Of a stretch of 64,000 nt of DNA, positions 54,441 to 64,000 are shown piece by piece. Location: NCBI RefSeq assembly GCF_030272615.1, contig NC_081410.1:572953241-573017240 (forward strand), written 5' to 3'. The number at the start of each line of letters is the position of its first letter. Position 1 is the stretch's first letter. Made by a program: the position numbers and the translations under genes. Source of the stretch: Cryptomeria japonica (Eukaryota > Streptophyta > Pinopsida > Cupressales > Cupressaceae). Below the pieces are notes generated by a model. The model was not told the DNA's origin. It made no database searches and saw nothing but the letters and a program-made list of their open reading frames with translations.

Positions 54441-55375
54441 ACAATGCGATTCTAAGCGTTGTTTCAAAGAACAATAATGAAAATGCCCCAGACACTAACA
54501 ATGACATATGCATGCCCCCACAAAGAATTGGCCAGAAACATCCAAAAAAGAGGCCAATTGATCGATAAGAATGATAGAAAATGATAGGTTCAAACAGACT
54601 GAAAATCAGAGATTGGATGCATGAATGACAAGCAATTGAAGATGCAAAAGACTGTGACCAGCATAAGATGGAGAGAATGCATGTCCATCTATGCACTAAC
54701 AAAGAGCTATAAATGAGACAAAGAGAGTGAAAAGAGCTCATTTGCACTAGCCAAAGAGGAGGATTTGTTGCTCTGGAAAAGGACACTTGCAGAGAGATGG
54801 TGAACATTCCAATGGTAGATCACCTCAGGGAACATGTACACACCTACAAAAAACCAGATGATGTGGGAGTAGCAGTATGTATCTCAAAAACCCATATTGT
54901 CAGTTTCATGAATTTTTGATCGCTTGTGGGACATTGTGGGGCCCACATGGAATGCAAAAAGTGACTTATGCACCTGTGTGAGTGCATCCTACACTTGTGT
55001 AGGGTATCCTATACTTGTGTAGGGTACACAGGCACAAGTGGATGCAACACAAGTGCAGGACATAGCACACAGGCGTAGTTGTGCACTGGGAACTCAAATT
55101 TGGTCAAAAATAGCATGCAAATGTTCTAAAAAGGGGGATAAGGGTAGGATAGGTAAAAATAGATTAAAAACACCCTGATTTGTGGATGAAACAAGAAAAT
55201 GCAGCCCATAGGAGGAAACCCTAAAACTGACAAAATGTGCCCCAATTGTGATGCAGAGTCGACAGTATCCACTGATTACGCGAGAGAACCGACCGGACTG
55301 CTTCATGTTATGACATAGACTCAGAAGCACAGACAAAGATACATTAGCGGGACTTGAATATATTATATCACATTC
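54441..55375. other. Region between the gypsy-2 polypurine tract and the PMD frame
   Basis: About 930 bp without a convincing gene. For the plus-strand PMD frame this is the upstream (promoter) side. It contains the inverted-repeat cluster 54973-55074. Short frames on the minus strand (54441-54807 and 55094-55432) show no recognisable domain. Confidence 0.5.
54973..55074. repeat. Inverted-repeat cluster upstream of the PMD frame
   Basis: cctgtgtg (about 54973) pairs with cacacagg (about 55066). Inside it, gcatcctacacttgtg pairs with cacaagtggatgc apart from a small bulge, and two copies of a cctaNacttgtgtaggg unit follow each other (54988-55004, 55008-55024). It could form a cruciform or a binding-site cluster. 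Confidence 0.6.
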
Positions 55376-57120
55376 ATGCCCAAGATTAGGGAAAACATAA
55401 GACTGCTTACCGCATTGGCAGAGCGATGGCATTCAGAGACTTCCTTTTTCCATCTGGCGACTGGAGAGGTGACTGTGACACTAGAGGATGTATGGCATAT
55501 CCTCTGCATTCCAATCCATGGGGAGATGATAGAGTATGACCCAGTGATAGGTAGAGACACTTTGTGAATATTATTTGAGTGTGATGCAGATGATTTGGAT
55601 ATCATAAAAAGGGAGATTGGCTAGGAGACCATGGCATCAAAGTATGATCAGCGATATGTGGTGATAGCAGTTGTGATAGCATGCCTATTAGCAGGGGATA
55701 GATGAGGACATGGATTCCCTATTGGATGGGGAAGAGTGCTAGAGCAGATGGTGACAGAGGGGACTATGTATGCATGGGGACCATGTGTACTGGCTATGCT
55801 ATATTTTCAGTTGCATCAGATAGCATATCAGGGAGTGCAGACTTTGAGCTGTGGGGTCACACTACTACATGTATGGGCATTTGAGCACATAGCCATATGT
55901 CGACCAATTGCAGAGAGACAGGTATTACCACATCGACCATATGTGTACTGCTATGGAGGAGCACTGAGACAGGGTCTGTTTGGATACATATTGTATTAGC
56001 AACATGAGCTAGACAGATTGAGAGAGTTCACATGGAGGCCATATCTTGATTGCCCTGGATGGTCAGATGATAGTGATGAGCTACTGTATTGCAGATAGGA
56101 GAGATACCTAATTGGGTGACCAATGAATCATTAGAGAGTGATTGAGATGTACCTGCCAGAGAGAGTCAGATGATAGTTTGGAGAGAGGTAGGATGTACCC
56201 AGAGGGACTGTACACTTTGCCTGATCTCACAGAGAGACGAGTCAGTGGGGGAGGATGATTTAGCCACACATAGCATATGCTAACTTCACATAGCTACAAT
56301 AGAGATAGTGGGATTGGAAATCAGATGTGGTGGATGTCGGGATGATAGAGGAGTATGAGCGATGGTTTGCATGATGATAGCTAGTGCCATTGACAGATCT
56401 TGATATTCTAGTACCTAGGAGACAAGAGGACTTCCCACTCACTAGAGAGGAGGAGAGCAGAGATGAGGATGAGGAGGATGAGGGCAGTGATGAGGATGAG
56501 GGGGATGATGAGGATGGAGATGACAATGAGGGGGATGATGATTATGAGCTAGACTCAGCCGATTAGGAGTCATTGTAGGATATACACATAGAGCCGGAGA
56601 TAGCTAGGATAGAGGAGATGGAGATGTGTAGGGCTACCATAGTGAGTCAGCATGATCACATTGTGACATTAGAGAGACAAAATATTATCTTGAGGACAGA
56701 GTAGGATCAGTTCAAAGCAGAGATAGCCAGACTTACAGCGGCTCGAGATACAACAATAGCCCAGGCACAGCGAGAAGAATAGAGAGTCACTGAGTATATT
56801 GGGTCGATTAGGGATGCCAGTGCACATGAGATGGCATAGATGTTGGTAGAGATCAGAGAAGAGATACACCATTGGAGGACACTATATGAGAGTGCAGTTC
56901 CACTAGAGCAGAGAGCAGCTTAATATCGGGCATGATAGAGGACAAAGAGCAGGCCATGTTCTCGAAGGTCATTGAGCAGCATGGGGGTGAGTGGACCTAT
57001 GAGACCACCATAGCCAGGACTAGGGACAGGAGGGACATCATCCTTGAGACATGGCAGGGATGAGAAGGACAGAGGGAGCACCCAGTGATAGAGGCACATG
57101 CTCTTGATGATAGACAGTTG
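55376..57120 (+). pseudogene. Plant mobile domain (PMD) reading frame, antisense inside gypsy-2, decayed
   Basis: The readable start is the ATG at 55376; in-frame stops appear from about codon 64 onward, many of them TAG. The first 60 residues match the PMD opening: LLTALAERWHSETSFFHLAT, then GEVTVTLEDVWHILCIPIHG. Further PMD-like pieces: SKYDQRYVVIAVVIACLLAG, VLAMLYFQLHQIAYQG, LHVWAFEHIAICRP. Then an acidic Asp/Glu stretch (56440-56560) and a coiled-coil-like part (LERQNIILRTE and on). PMD proteins include the MAIL1/MAIN family of Arabidopsis, and PMDs are known to be carried by plant transposons. It lies opposite to pol, between integrase and the 3' LTR. Confidence 0.8.
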
Positions 57121-58310
57121 ACATTATGTAGTGTTATATTATATAGTCAACCTGCGGGCCATACGTAGGATAGACAGTCCAATTTTGTACTCCGATACTA
57201 TTTTTATATATGATATGATATGCATTGATATGATGGGATGCAAGGTGTTATGACTTATGGTTATTTTCCATGTATGGATGGATTGTGCACTATTTATGTA
57301 CTATTGTGGAACATGTATGGATATAGTTTTACATGGTTTTTGATGCATTTATAATATGAAATGGATAAAATTCTTGATATAATGCTTGAGATAATGCAAA
57401 TGTACTAATCAATGAATGCAGGATGTAGCTTATGTATTTGGAGATCGAAGCACTAGACCAAACTGACTACCTGAATTGACGGAAGAAATGTTAGTAAGAA
57501 GAAATGAGACAGAGGACAATTAGAGACAAAGAAAACTTGCTTTCACTAATGCACTTTGTAGGTGAGAACCTTTATTTTAATGTAGCAAAATGAATGCATA
57601 GCATCATGGCATTGAAGGCCAGAGCTGAAATGCAATCCTTTTTGGCAAAAGACAGACACATCGCACACAAGGAATGAGTGAAGCATCCTAGGGTGCACAC
57701 ATCAAGGGTTGAGGTATGTGCGGCATTCACAAAGGGAACATACTTATCACAGACACCCAATGATATAGTTGACCCAATTTGTAACAAACATTCCACAAAC
57801 AGCAATCACAACAAAAAAGATAGGAAATGAACCATGAACCATCTCGGTCACTCTAAATCACTTAGTGACATCAGCGAGCAACATAGGAACATGATCGAAG
57901 ATAAATCAATAAATGATAAGACTCGCAAATTCAAACAAGTCAAACAAACATCTTGATCTTCATTGTCAAAAGTTGAAAGTGTTGACATGACGATCATGCT
58001 ATCGGGTTTCAGGGAATGTAGTACCCCATCTAAGATAGGACATAGTCTAGTTTCGAGTATACCACACCCTGTATAAGACCCATAATAATGTGCCAAGGAT
58101 GAATGAGATTGATGTTGATTGATTGATATGACAATTTTGATCAATTTGAATGTCTGGTTTGATTGAAAAGTTCATCTGTTAACTCATGATTTCAGTAAAG
58201 CGTAGTGTTTGATTGATTGTCGTTGGAGGTATGCTCAGTGGTCTATCTATGCACAAAGGGGATAGTTTTGTTTTGTATTTCGAGTTTTATAATGTTTTTG
58301 TTCATTTTTT

Positions 58311-58460
58311 CAGGACTTTATTTGACTTTTTAGGGACTTTTTCAGGACATTATTTGATTTTTTTGGATTTATTTCAGGACATTATTCAATTTTTATTTTT
58401 TTTAATTTTTGCAGGACTTTATTTGATTTTTTTGTAATTTTCTTTTAGGACTTTATTCAA
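58311..58460. repeat. Degenerate tandem caggactttatttgatttttt repeats
   Basis: Five copies of (c/t)aggac(t/a)ttatt(t/c)(g/a)attttt at about 58311, 58343, 58374, 58412 and 58447, spaced 31-38 bp. T-rich on the plus strand. Function unknown. Confidence 0.75.
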
Positions 58461-58697
58461 TTCGAAAGTTCCAGTGATTGATCATGACAAGGGGCATGCA
58501 CCCAATGCACATCTTAAAGACATATATAGAAACCAAGACCGAGACATATGCATAAGAAACCGGAGTATGCAAGACAATGATGTTGACCAATCACAAGCCT
58601 AGAATAGAACATTGGGTCAGAGTAAGCATGATAAACCTATGAGGAAAAGTATAGCTAGAGGTCCTGATAGATGATGGAGCAATGATCTTTTTACACA

Positions 58698-58762
58698 TGG
58701 CACCTGTTTGCTAGGTTTTCACCATGGTACTTACCCAAAGTGCCTGTTTGCCAAGTTTTCAC
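58698..58762. repeat. Short direct repeat with intervening spacer
   Basis: tggcacctgtttgctaggtt at 58698 and an equivalent tgcctgtttgccaagttttcac at 58741, about 41 bp apart. Just before the T-rich tract. Confidence 0.6.
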
Positions 58763-58769
58763 TAGAGGG

Positions 58770-58863
58770 CTAATCATTTTTCTTTACTTTTTTGTTCTTT
58801 TTCTTTTTTTTTCACTTTTTTTTTTGTATTTTTTTGCTTTTTTTATTTTTTTGTATTTTTTTA
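58770..58863. repeat. T-rich tract beside the integrase end of gypsy-2
   Basis: About 95 bases, mostly T on the plus strand, ending ttttttaggatc. In element sense it is an A-rich run 25 bp after the pol stop. It explains a spurious Phe-rich frame. Confidence 0.8.
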
Positions 58864-58888
58864 GGATCATAGAATTGCTGATAGAAAA

Positions 58889-60125
58889 TTATGCCCAGTA
58901 CTTGCAAAGGTGCATGCTATTTATAGGATCGAACAAAGGTTCACCTTCTGGGGTGGCAAGCTGATATGCCCCCAAGCCATAGGCTGTAGTAACTATGAAA
59001 GGCCCAACCCAATTAGGTTCAAACTTGCCTTTGATGATGTCAGTAGATTGTGCATTCTTAGGGTTTGCCTTTAAAACTAGATCTCCCACTTTGAAGTGTC
59101 ACCCTTTGACCTTCTTATTATAAGAGTGATGGAGATGGTTTTGATATGCTTGCAAATGTGTCAAGGTTTTCTGACGTTTCTCATCTAACATCTCAAGCTG
59201 ATGCAACCGAGCGACTCTGTGCATCTCATCATCAATCAGATGTTGCAAGGAAGCATGCAAAGAAGGAATCTCCACTTCCAAGGGTAAAATGGCTTCCGCA
59301 CCATACACCAAGGAATAAGGTGTTGCACCAGTAGGTGTGTGGATAGAAGTGCGGTAAGCCCATAGTGTTGGATTCAACTATACATGCCAATCTTGACCAG
59401 CATCATTGACAACCTTCTTTTAGGATCTTGATAATGGTTTTATTTGATGCTTCGGCTTGACCATTACCTTGTGGATAGTATGGACTGGAGAAATGGTGTT
59501 GGACGTGAAACTTTTCACAAAGTTCTTTGACATCTTTATTCTTGAATGGATGGCCATTATCTGTGACTATGGCAAGGGGAACCCCATATCTGCATATGAT
59601 ATAATTCAATAGGAATTTTGAAATTTGCACACTAGTGATATAGGTCATGGGGATAGCCTCGATCCATTTTGTAAAATACTCTATGGTTGTAATGATAAAC
59701 TTGTGTCCATTTGCAGATGTTGGGTGAATCTTGCCAATAAGATCCAACCCCCATTGAGAAAAGGGCCACTGAGCTATGACAAAATGAAGCTCTTGGGCTG
59801 GTGCATGAATGTAATTTCCATGGATTTGGCATTTGTAGCACTTCTTAACAAAATCATGAACATCCTTTTCCAAAGTGGGCCAATAATACCCAACACGAAT
59901 CAACTTTTTGGCTAAGCTTAGACCATTGAAATGGCCCCCACATATACCATCGTGAACCTCATGTAAAGCCATTTGTGCTTCATCAGAATCCAAACACCTG
60001 AGGAGGGTATGGTCAAAGGAATGATGGTAAAGGGTGTTGGCAATGATGACATATTTGGTTGTCTGTCGGATGAAGGCTCGACGTTGGTTAGCAAAAAGGT
60101 TAGGTGGTAAGGTTTGGGATTTCAA
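58889..60125 (-). pseudogene. pol: Integrase of gypsy-2
   Basis: From 60125 down: HHCC zinc region (LHEVHDGICGGHFNG, later GYYWPTLEKDVHDF and CYKCQIHG), catalytic core with LDLIGKIHPTSANGHKFI, TDNGHPFKNKDVKEL and YYPQGNGQAEASNKTI (the D, D and E positions are present). The C-terminal part has YRTSIHTPTGATPYSLVYG, a stop near 59098, and GKFEPNWVGPFIV, ending HLCKYWA at 58889. Only about three lesions (near 59400, 59380 and 59096). It joins element DNA to the host genome; the break points make this copy inactive as it stands. Confidence 0.92.
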
Positions 60126-61244
60126 ATATTAATAGACATCATTGTACCACGGGGAGTTAGGACCAACAAGAACACACATCACATTTGCTGTCAGAATTTC
60201 AAAAGAAGGGACAAGCAACTATTCAACCAAGAATTCACATTTGTCCATATTGTGGGGCATATTTATCATGGAAGCAATAGTGGCCATCGCATCTGCCGAC
60301 TTGTTTTGAATTCTGGGAACTTGACTGAAATGGATAGCCATAAATTTTTTCTTGAATAAATCTACCATGTGTTTGTAAGGAATAAGCTTTTCATCTTTTG
60401 TTTCATAGTCATCATTCACTTGACGAATGACTAACTGAGAATCTTCATAGACTTGAAAATGTGTGATATTCTAGTGCACCACTACTCAGAGTCCTACTAC
60501 TAGAGCTTCATATTCGGCAATGTTATTGGTACAATGGAAAGTTATTCTATAGGATTTGGGAATAGCATCACCTTGAGGGGTGACAAACAATATACCTACT
60601 CCAGACCTGAACTTGGTATGGGATCCATCAAAATATAACTTCCATTCAATAGAAGATGTGAAAGCAAAGACTGATTCATCTGGAAAATCTGTCAACATGG
60701 GATGATCATCATAAATAGGAGCCTCTACAAGTTGATCCACTATGACTTGTCCTTTTATTGCCTTTCACTCCATGTACTCAATATCAAACTCACTGAGAAT
60801 CGTAACCCACTTTGCTAGGTGACCTGTCAAAGCTGCCCGACTAAGCAAGCACTTCAAGGGGTCAATTTTTGCAACTATCAATGTCTGATGACTTAACATA
60901 TAGTGTTGAAGCTTTTGTGTTGCAAAGACCATTGCTAAGCATGCCTATTCAATAGTTGAATAATTCAGCTCATAGCCTACTAGTGTCTGGCTGATATAAT
61001 AAAAAGACCGCTCTTTGTCGTTCTCATCCTATTGGGCCAAGAGAACTCCTAGTGCCGTTTCAGTTGCAGAACTATAAAATATAAATGGCTTTCCTTCTAT
61101 AGGAGGCATTAGAATAGGTGACGATAGGAGATAATCCTTGAGAGCTTGAAATGCTGATTGACATTGCTCAGTCCATTTAAAAGTGACACCTTTATACAAT
61201 AAATGCTGGAAAGGATGACATTTGTTTGCTAATTGAGCTATGAA
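60126..61244 (-). pseudogene. pol: RNase H region of gypsy-2 (two RNase H domains)
   Basis: The first RNase H, after RT (61240-60790), has IFYSSATETALGVLLAQ, KERSFYYISQTLVGYELNYS and QHYMLSHQTLIV, with stops near 61027 and 60945. The second begins at 60690: WKLYFDGSHTKFRSGVGI (catalytic Asp), CTNNIAEYEALVVGL (Glu), YEDSQLVIRQVNDD (Asp) and VPRIQNKSADAMATIAS. A second RNase H of this kind is a known mark of the Tat lineage. Stops occur near 60486 and 60470. The domains remove RNA from the RNA-DNA hybrid during reverse transcription. Confidence 0.88.
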
Positions 61245-62036
61245 TCAGTAGATTGACTGTAGCTTTCCTTGTAGACTTCTTAGTTGACCAAGATTGGAAG
61301 GAGGAGGCATATCCATTATTGCTTTAACCTTGGCAGGGTTGACTTTGATACTTCTATGAGAAACAATGTACTCGAGTAATTTGCTGGTTGTGACACCAAA
61401 GACACACTTCTTTGGATTGAGTCTAAGCTTGTAGGTTTCCATTCGGTCAAAGATTGGGCCCAGGATGGCTAGATGACTATCTCTAGTAATAGATTTGCAT
61501 AATAAGTCATCAACATAGTCCTCCATCAAAGTATGCATGAAATCATGGAAAATTGTCATCATAGCTCTTTGATATGTTGCTCCAGCATTTTTAAGACCAA
61601 AGGGCATCACATTCTAGTAGTAAGTACCCCAAGCACATGTGAATACAGTCTTATGTTGATCTTCAGGAGCAATGCAAATTTGGTTATAGCTGGAGAAACC
61701 ATCCATCAATGAGAGCATCTCATATCCTGCAGTCATGTCAACTATGATGTCTATATTTGGCAGTGGAAAGTCATCTTTAGGGCATGCTTTATTTAGATCC
61801 CTAAAATCTGTATAGATTTTGATGCCCCCAGTTACTTTGCTAACTGGTACCAAATTTGAAATCCAATCTACATAATCAATGAGTCTGATAAAGCCCACAT
61901 CTAGTAATTTTTTCAGTTCTACCTTGACCAAAAGAGCCACCTGGGGATGCATCTTTCTGAGCTTCTGTTTGATGGGCTTGGCATCTGCTTTTAATGGCAC
62001 ATGATGAAGGACTAATTCTGGATCAAGGCTAGGCAT
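61245..62036 (-). pseudogene. pol: Reverse transcriptase of gypsy-2
   Basis: VLHHVPLKADAKPIKQKLRK, then IKIYTDFRDLNKACPKDDFP, MLSLMDGFSSYNQICIAPED and FTCAWGTYY, a TAG where most relatives have Trp or Cys followed by NVMPF, then MPFGLKNAGATYQRAM, the catalytic YVDDLL and LRLNPKKCVFGV. One stop (61611-61613) and one at the end (near 61245) separate it from RNase H. Otherwise the domain is complete with the standard catalytic Asp residues. It copies element RNA to DNA. Confidence 0.92.
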
Positions 62037-63989
62037 ATTTGCATAGGACTACACAAAACTGATCTTCTTCTTAAGAAAGAAATTTACAAAATCTATCTTT
62101 TCCTATTTTGATAAAGAAGTAGCAAAATGAATGACCTTAGGGTTGTCAGGTGTACCCAAATTGATTTCTTCAGTCATTTCTACAAGCAATGTTGACTTAT
62201 CCTGACTTGATAGGGTTATGTCCACTCTTCCACCTTTGGGCACCTCAGAGAGGTTTTCACCCACAGGTACATCTTTTATTTTTACTTTTGTATGATCAGA
62301 GAGTGCCTTACGGTTTTCACTCAAAGACCTATCTTTTTTATTTTGTACTTTTTCTTTTCTTTTTTCATTTTGATGACTGGAAGATGGAGTTGACTCCCCA
62401 AAATATGTTGTGGAATCCAAATTAATAGCAAATCCTACCTTATGATCACCTTGTGGTATGCCTTCCCGTAGTCAAGGGAATTCTGCAATTGCTTCGTCAT
62501 TTTGAAAACAATCCAATGTGAGTGGTTCTTGTTGGTCATGTTGGATAAGCTGTGGATAGACAAGGGGCATGTCATCATCAGTTTTTAGGAGGGAGAGGGC
62601 TGAGATGGTAAAGATGTAAATGTCCATGGTATCACTATCTGAATTGCTTGCATCTAATTCAGAGCTTGGATCCCAGAATGACTCTATCCAAGCATTAGGA
62701 CATGTTTTAGGAGGGGGAGTTATTTCATGTTTGTCTTCCATGGGCAAATCATTAGGGTCAAGGAAAACATTGTCAAGGGCATAGGAGCTAGAATAAAAAG
62801 AACTCCACTCCCATTCATTGGAATTAGTTTTAGGTCGGGTATCCTCAGGTGTTGTTTCATCATCAGAGTCATGCCCCTTTCTACATGTGGTCATTTTGGT
62901 AGATGAGGGTCTAATTTGCAATGGCACAAAACCTAATCCTAAAGTTGGAGGTCGCATCTTGGGTATAATAGGTTCTAGCCTTCCTTTCTTGTCAGGGCCT
63001 AAGCCACTGCAGCCATCATATCCTTTCTTCTATAGCATAGTAAATCCTTTGTCATACCACTCCACTGGCAACCTGATAAGTGGTGTCTCAGTTGGATCCT
63101 TATAAAGCCAATCTATGACATCATCATCCAAAGTTTCTTTGTCAAGTTCACCCCATCTTGTAAATGTAGTGGGGGGCTGATATTGAATAACTACCTTAGG
63201 TTCCTTTTGCAACAAATGTGGTTTGCCATAGGATTTTGGAGATATTGGTAAATTCCTGATGAGGAATGTTTGAGCCATTGAATACTCTCCGCATCCTTGG
63301 TCCTGTATCTTCAATTTTCCTTTGACAGCATCTAACAATTCATTAGGATCCACATAACTATGTGAGTGGGCCTCTCTATTAACTGGGACTTGCTGCTGCG
63401 GGGAATCCTTTAGAGTAGCACAAAATTGAAATGGATTAGGATCTCCTATAATTGTTATCTCAGTTCCATTGTAAGGATATTTTAAACATTGATGATAAGT
63501 GGATGGAACTGCTTTCATTGCATGGATCCATGGACGGCCAAGAATCATATTGTAAGGGAGATCGAGGTCTAGGACCTGCAGGAAAGTGTTTTCTATCACT
63601 GGACTGACTCTGATAGGTAATGTAATTATCCCTTTAGACGGGCACTCAGCATCATCATATGCTTTGATTGTTATTCTTTTGGAAGAATTAATGTCATTTT
63701 CTATATAACCTAGGCCAATGACCACTCTCAGGGTACAAATCTTAAGACCTACTCCGCCATCTATCAAGACTCGTCAAATTTTGCAATTATGGACAAAGAC
63801 TTTGAGATGTAATGGATCATTATGAGGGAGCTTATCAGGAGAGATATCATTGTCAGAAAAGGTGACATGTTGGGAAACAGCTAGATGTCCAATTCGAGCT
63901 TGAAACTGGTCAACATCAATGTCTGTCGGGATAGTGGACTCAATTAAATCTTTATCTAGGACTGCATGATGCATGGGGGACATTTTCAA
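62037..63989 (-). pseudogene. pol: Protease and protease-RT linker of gypsy-2
   Basis: From 63989: a pre-protease piece (MKMSPMHHAVLDKDLIESTI), a TGA, then the protease active site LIDGGVGLKICTLR, ITLPIRVSPVIENTFLQVLD and LDLPYNMILGRPWIHAMKAV, the Tat-type hallmark. Behind it come about 300 codons of linker (63030-62103) in three pieces with stops near 63028, 62470 and 62101. They are Ser/Lys/Glu-rich and without a domain I know. The protease would release the Gag and Pol proteins. Gag itself lies right of the window. Confidence 0.87.
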
Positions 63990-64000
63990 AAACTCAAGGA

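Larger units (their letters stand above)
57121..58888. other. Non-coding region of gypsy-2 between the PMD frame and integrase
   Basis: About 1.8 kb. No gene recognised; short frames at 57572-57805 and 57848-58144 (minus) show no domain. It contains the ggac-ttatttgatttt repeats (58311-58460), a 23-bp direct repeat (58698-58720 and 58739-58762) and a T-rich tract (58770-58863). Confidence 0.55.
53033..64000 (-). mobile_element. gypsy-2: Ty3/gypsy (Tat-like) element with an antisense PMD reading frame, partial
   Basis: Minus strand: protease (63000-63989), linker, RT, first RNase H, second RNase H and integrase ending at 58889, then 3' region, polypurine tract (54424-54440) and 3' LTR (53033-54423). 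Between integrase and LTR lies a plus-strand PMD frame (55376-57120). Gag, primer site and 5' LTR lie right of the window. The two RNase H domains and the DGG protease point to the Tat lineage (known for that group). It is inserted in I; the left flank is ggaag. Confidence 0.9.

Noticed and set aside
55376-57120. A host PMD gene with its own locus
   Set aside because: It lies between integrase and 3' LTR of gypsy-2 and is broken by many stops. A nested host fragment cannot be fully excluded.
58740-58964. Phe-rich plus-strand frame
   Set aside because: Product of the T-rich tract; no conserved sequence.

Overview
This is plant nuclear DNA made almost entirely of nested LTR retrotransposons. 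I find no ordinary host gene, rRNA, tRNA or CRISPR array. The evidence for a plant is: Ty1/copia elements with initiator-Met-tRNA-type primer sites (TGGTATCAGAGC), Ty3/gypsy elements of the Tat type (DGG protease, a second RNase H, LTRs over 1 kb), and a plant mobile domain (PMD) reading frame. The dense nesting and the long, decayed copies suggest a large genome such as a conifer or another gymnosperm. The species cannot be fixed from this sequence.

Layout, left to right. (1) 1-5743: gypsy-1, minus strand, Tat-like, with an intact 990-aa Gag-protease, a tRNA-Trp-type primer site and a 1.3-kb LTR. It sits inside element B. (2) 5744-9291: element B, minus strand, non-autonomous; ORF1 is coiled coil plus zinc knuckles and ORF2 is an unrecognised protein. 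(3) 9292-10786: one LTR that joins B to copia element C. (4) 10787-18591: copia C, minus strand, split by copia D (10933-14858, plus strand). (5) 18592-23378: element E, plus strand, ORF1/ORF2 type, inserted in the gag of C. (6) 23379-50226: element F, minus strand, ORF1/ORF2 type, inserted in E and split by G (26721-38032, minus) and H (39570-47215, minus). G is itself split by A (29506-34170, plus). (7) 50227-53032: element I, minus strand, inserted in the 5' LTR of F. (8) 53033-64000: gypsy-2, minus strand, Tat-like, inserted in I; it has a PMD reading frame on the opposite strand between integrase and the 3' LTR.

The inferred nesting is C < E < F < {G < A, H, I < gypsy-2}, with D in C and gypsy-1 in B. 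Five-base target duplications support four insertions: A (perfect), and D, G and H (each 4 of 5 matching).

The most interesting material is the group A, B, E, F, G, H, I. These seven elements have LTRs, primer sites and polypurine tracts like those of copia, but no protease, integrase or reverse transcriptase. Instead they carry two conserved reading frames. ORF1 looks like a Gag (long coiled coil, then four or five CCHC knuckles). ORF2 has an N-terminal globular domain, a Lys/Glu-rich middle and a C-terminal coiled coil, and I do not recognise it. Shared LTR blocks, and the single LTR linking C to B, suggest that the copia lineage C/D supplies the enzymes for movement. A 13-18 bp inverted repeat brackets the polypurine tract in most of these elements and may form a conserved RNA hairpin. 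All copies seen are decayed, mostly by C-to-T type changes that turn Gln codons into stops; the Gag-protease of gypsy-1 is the only long intact frame.
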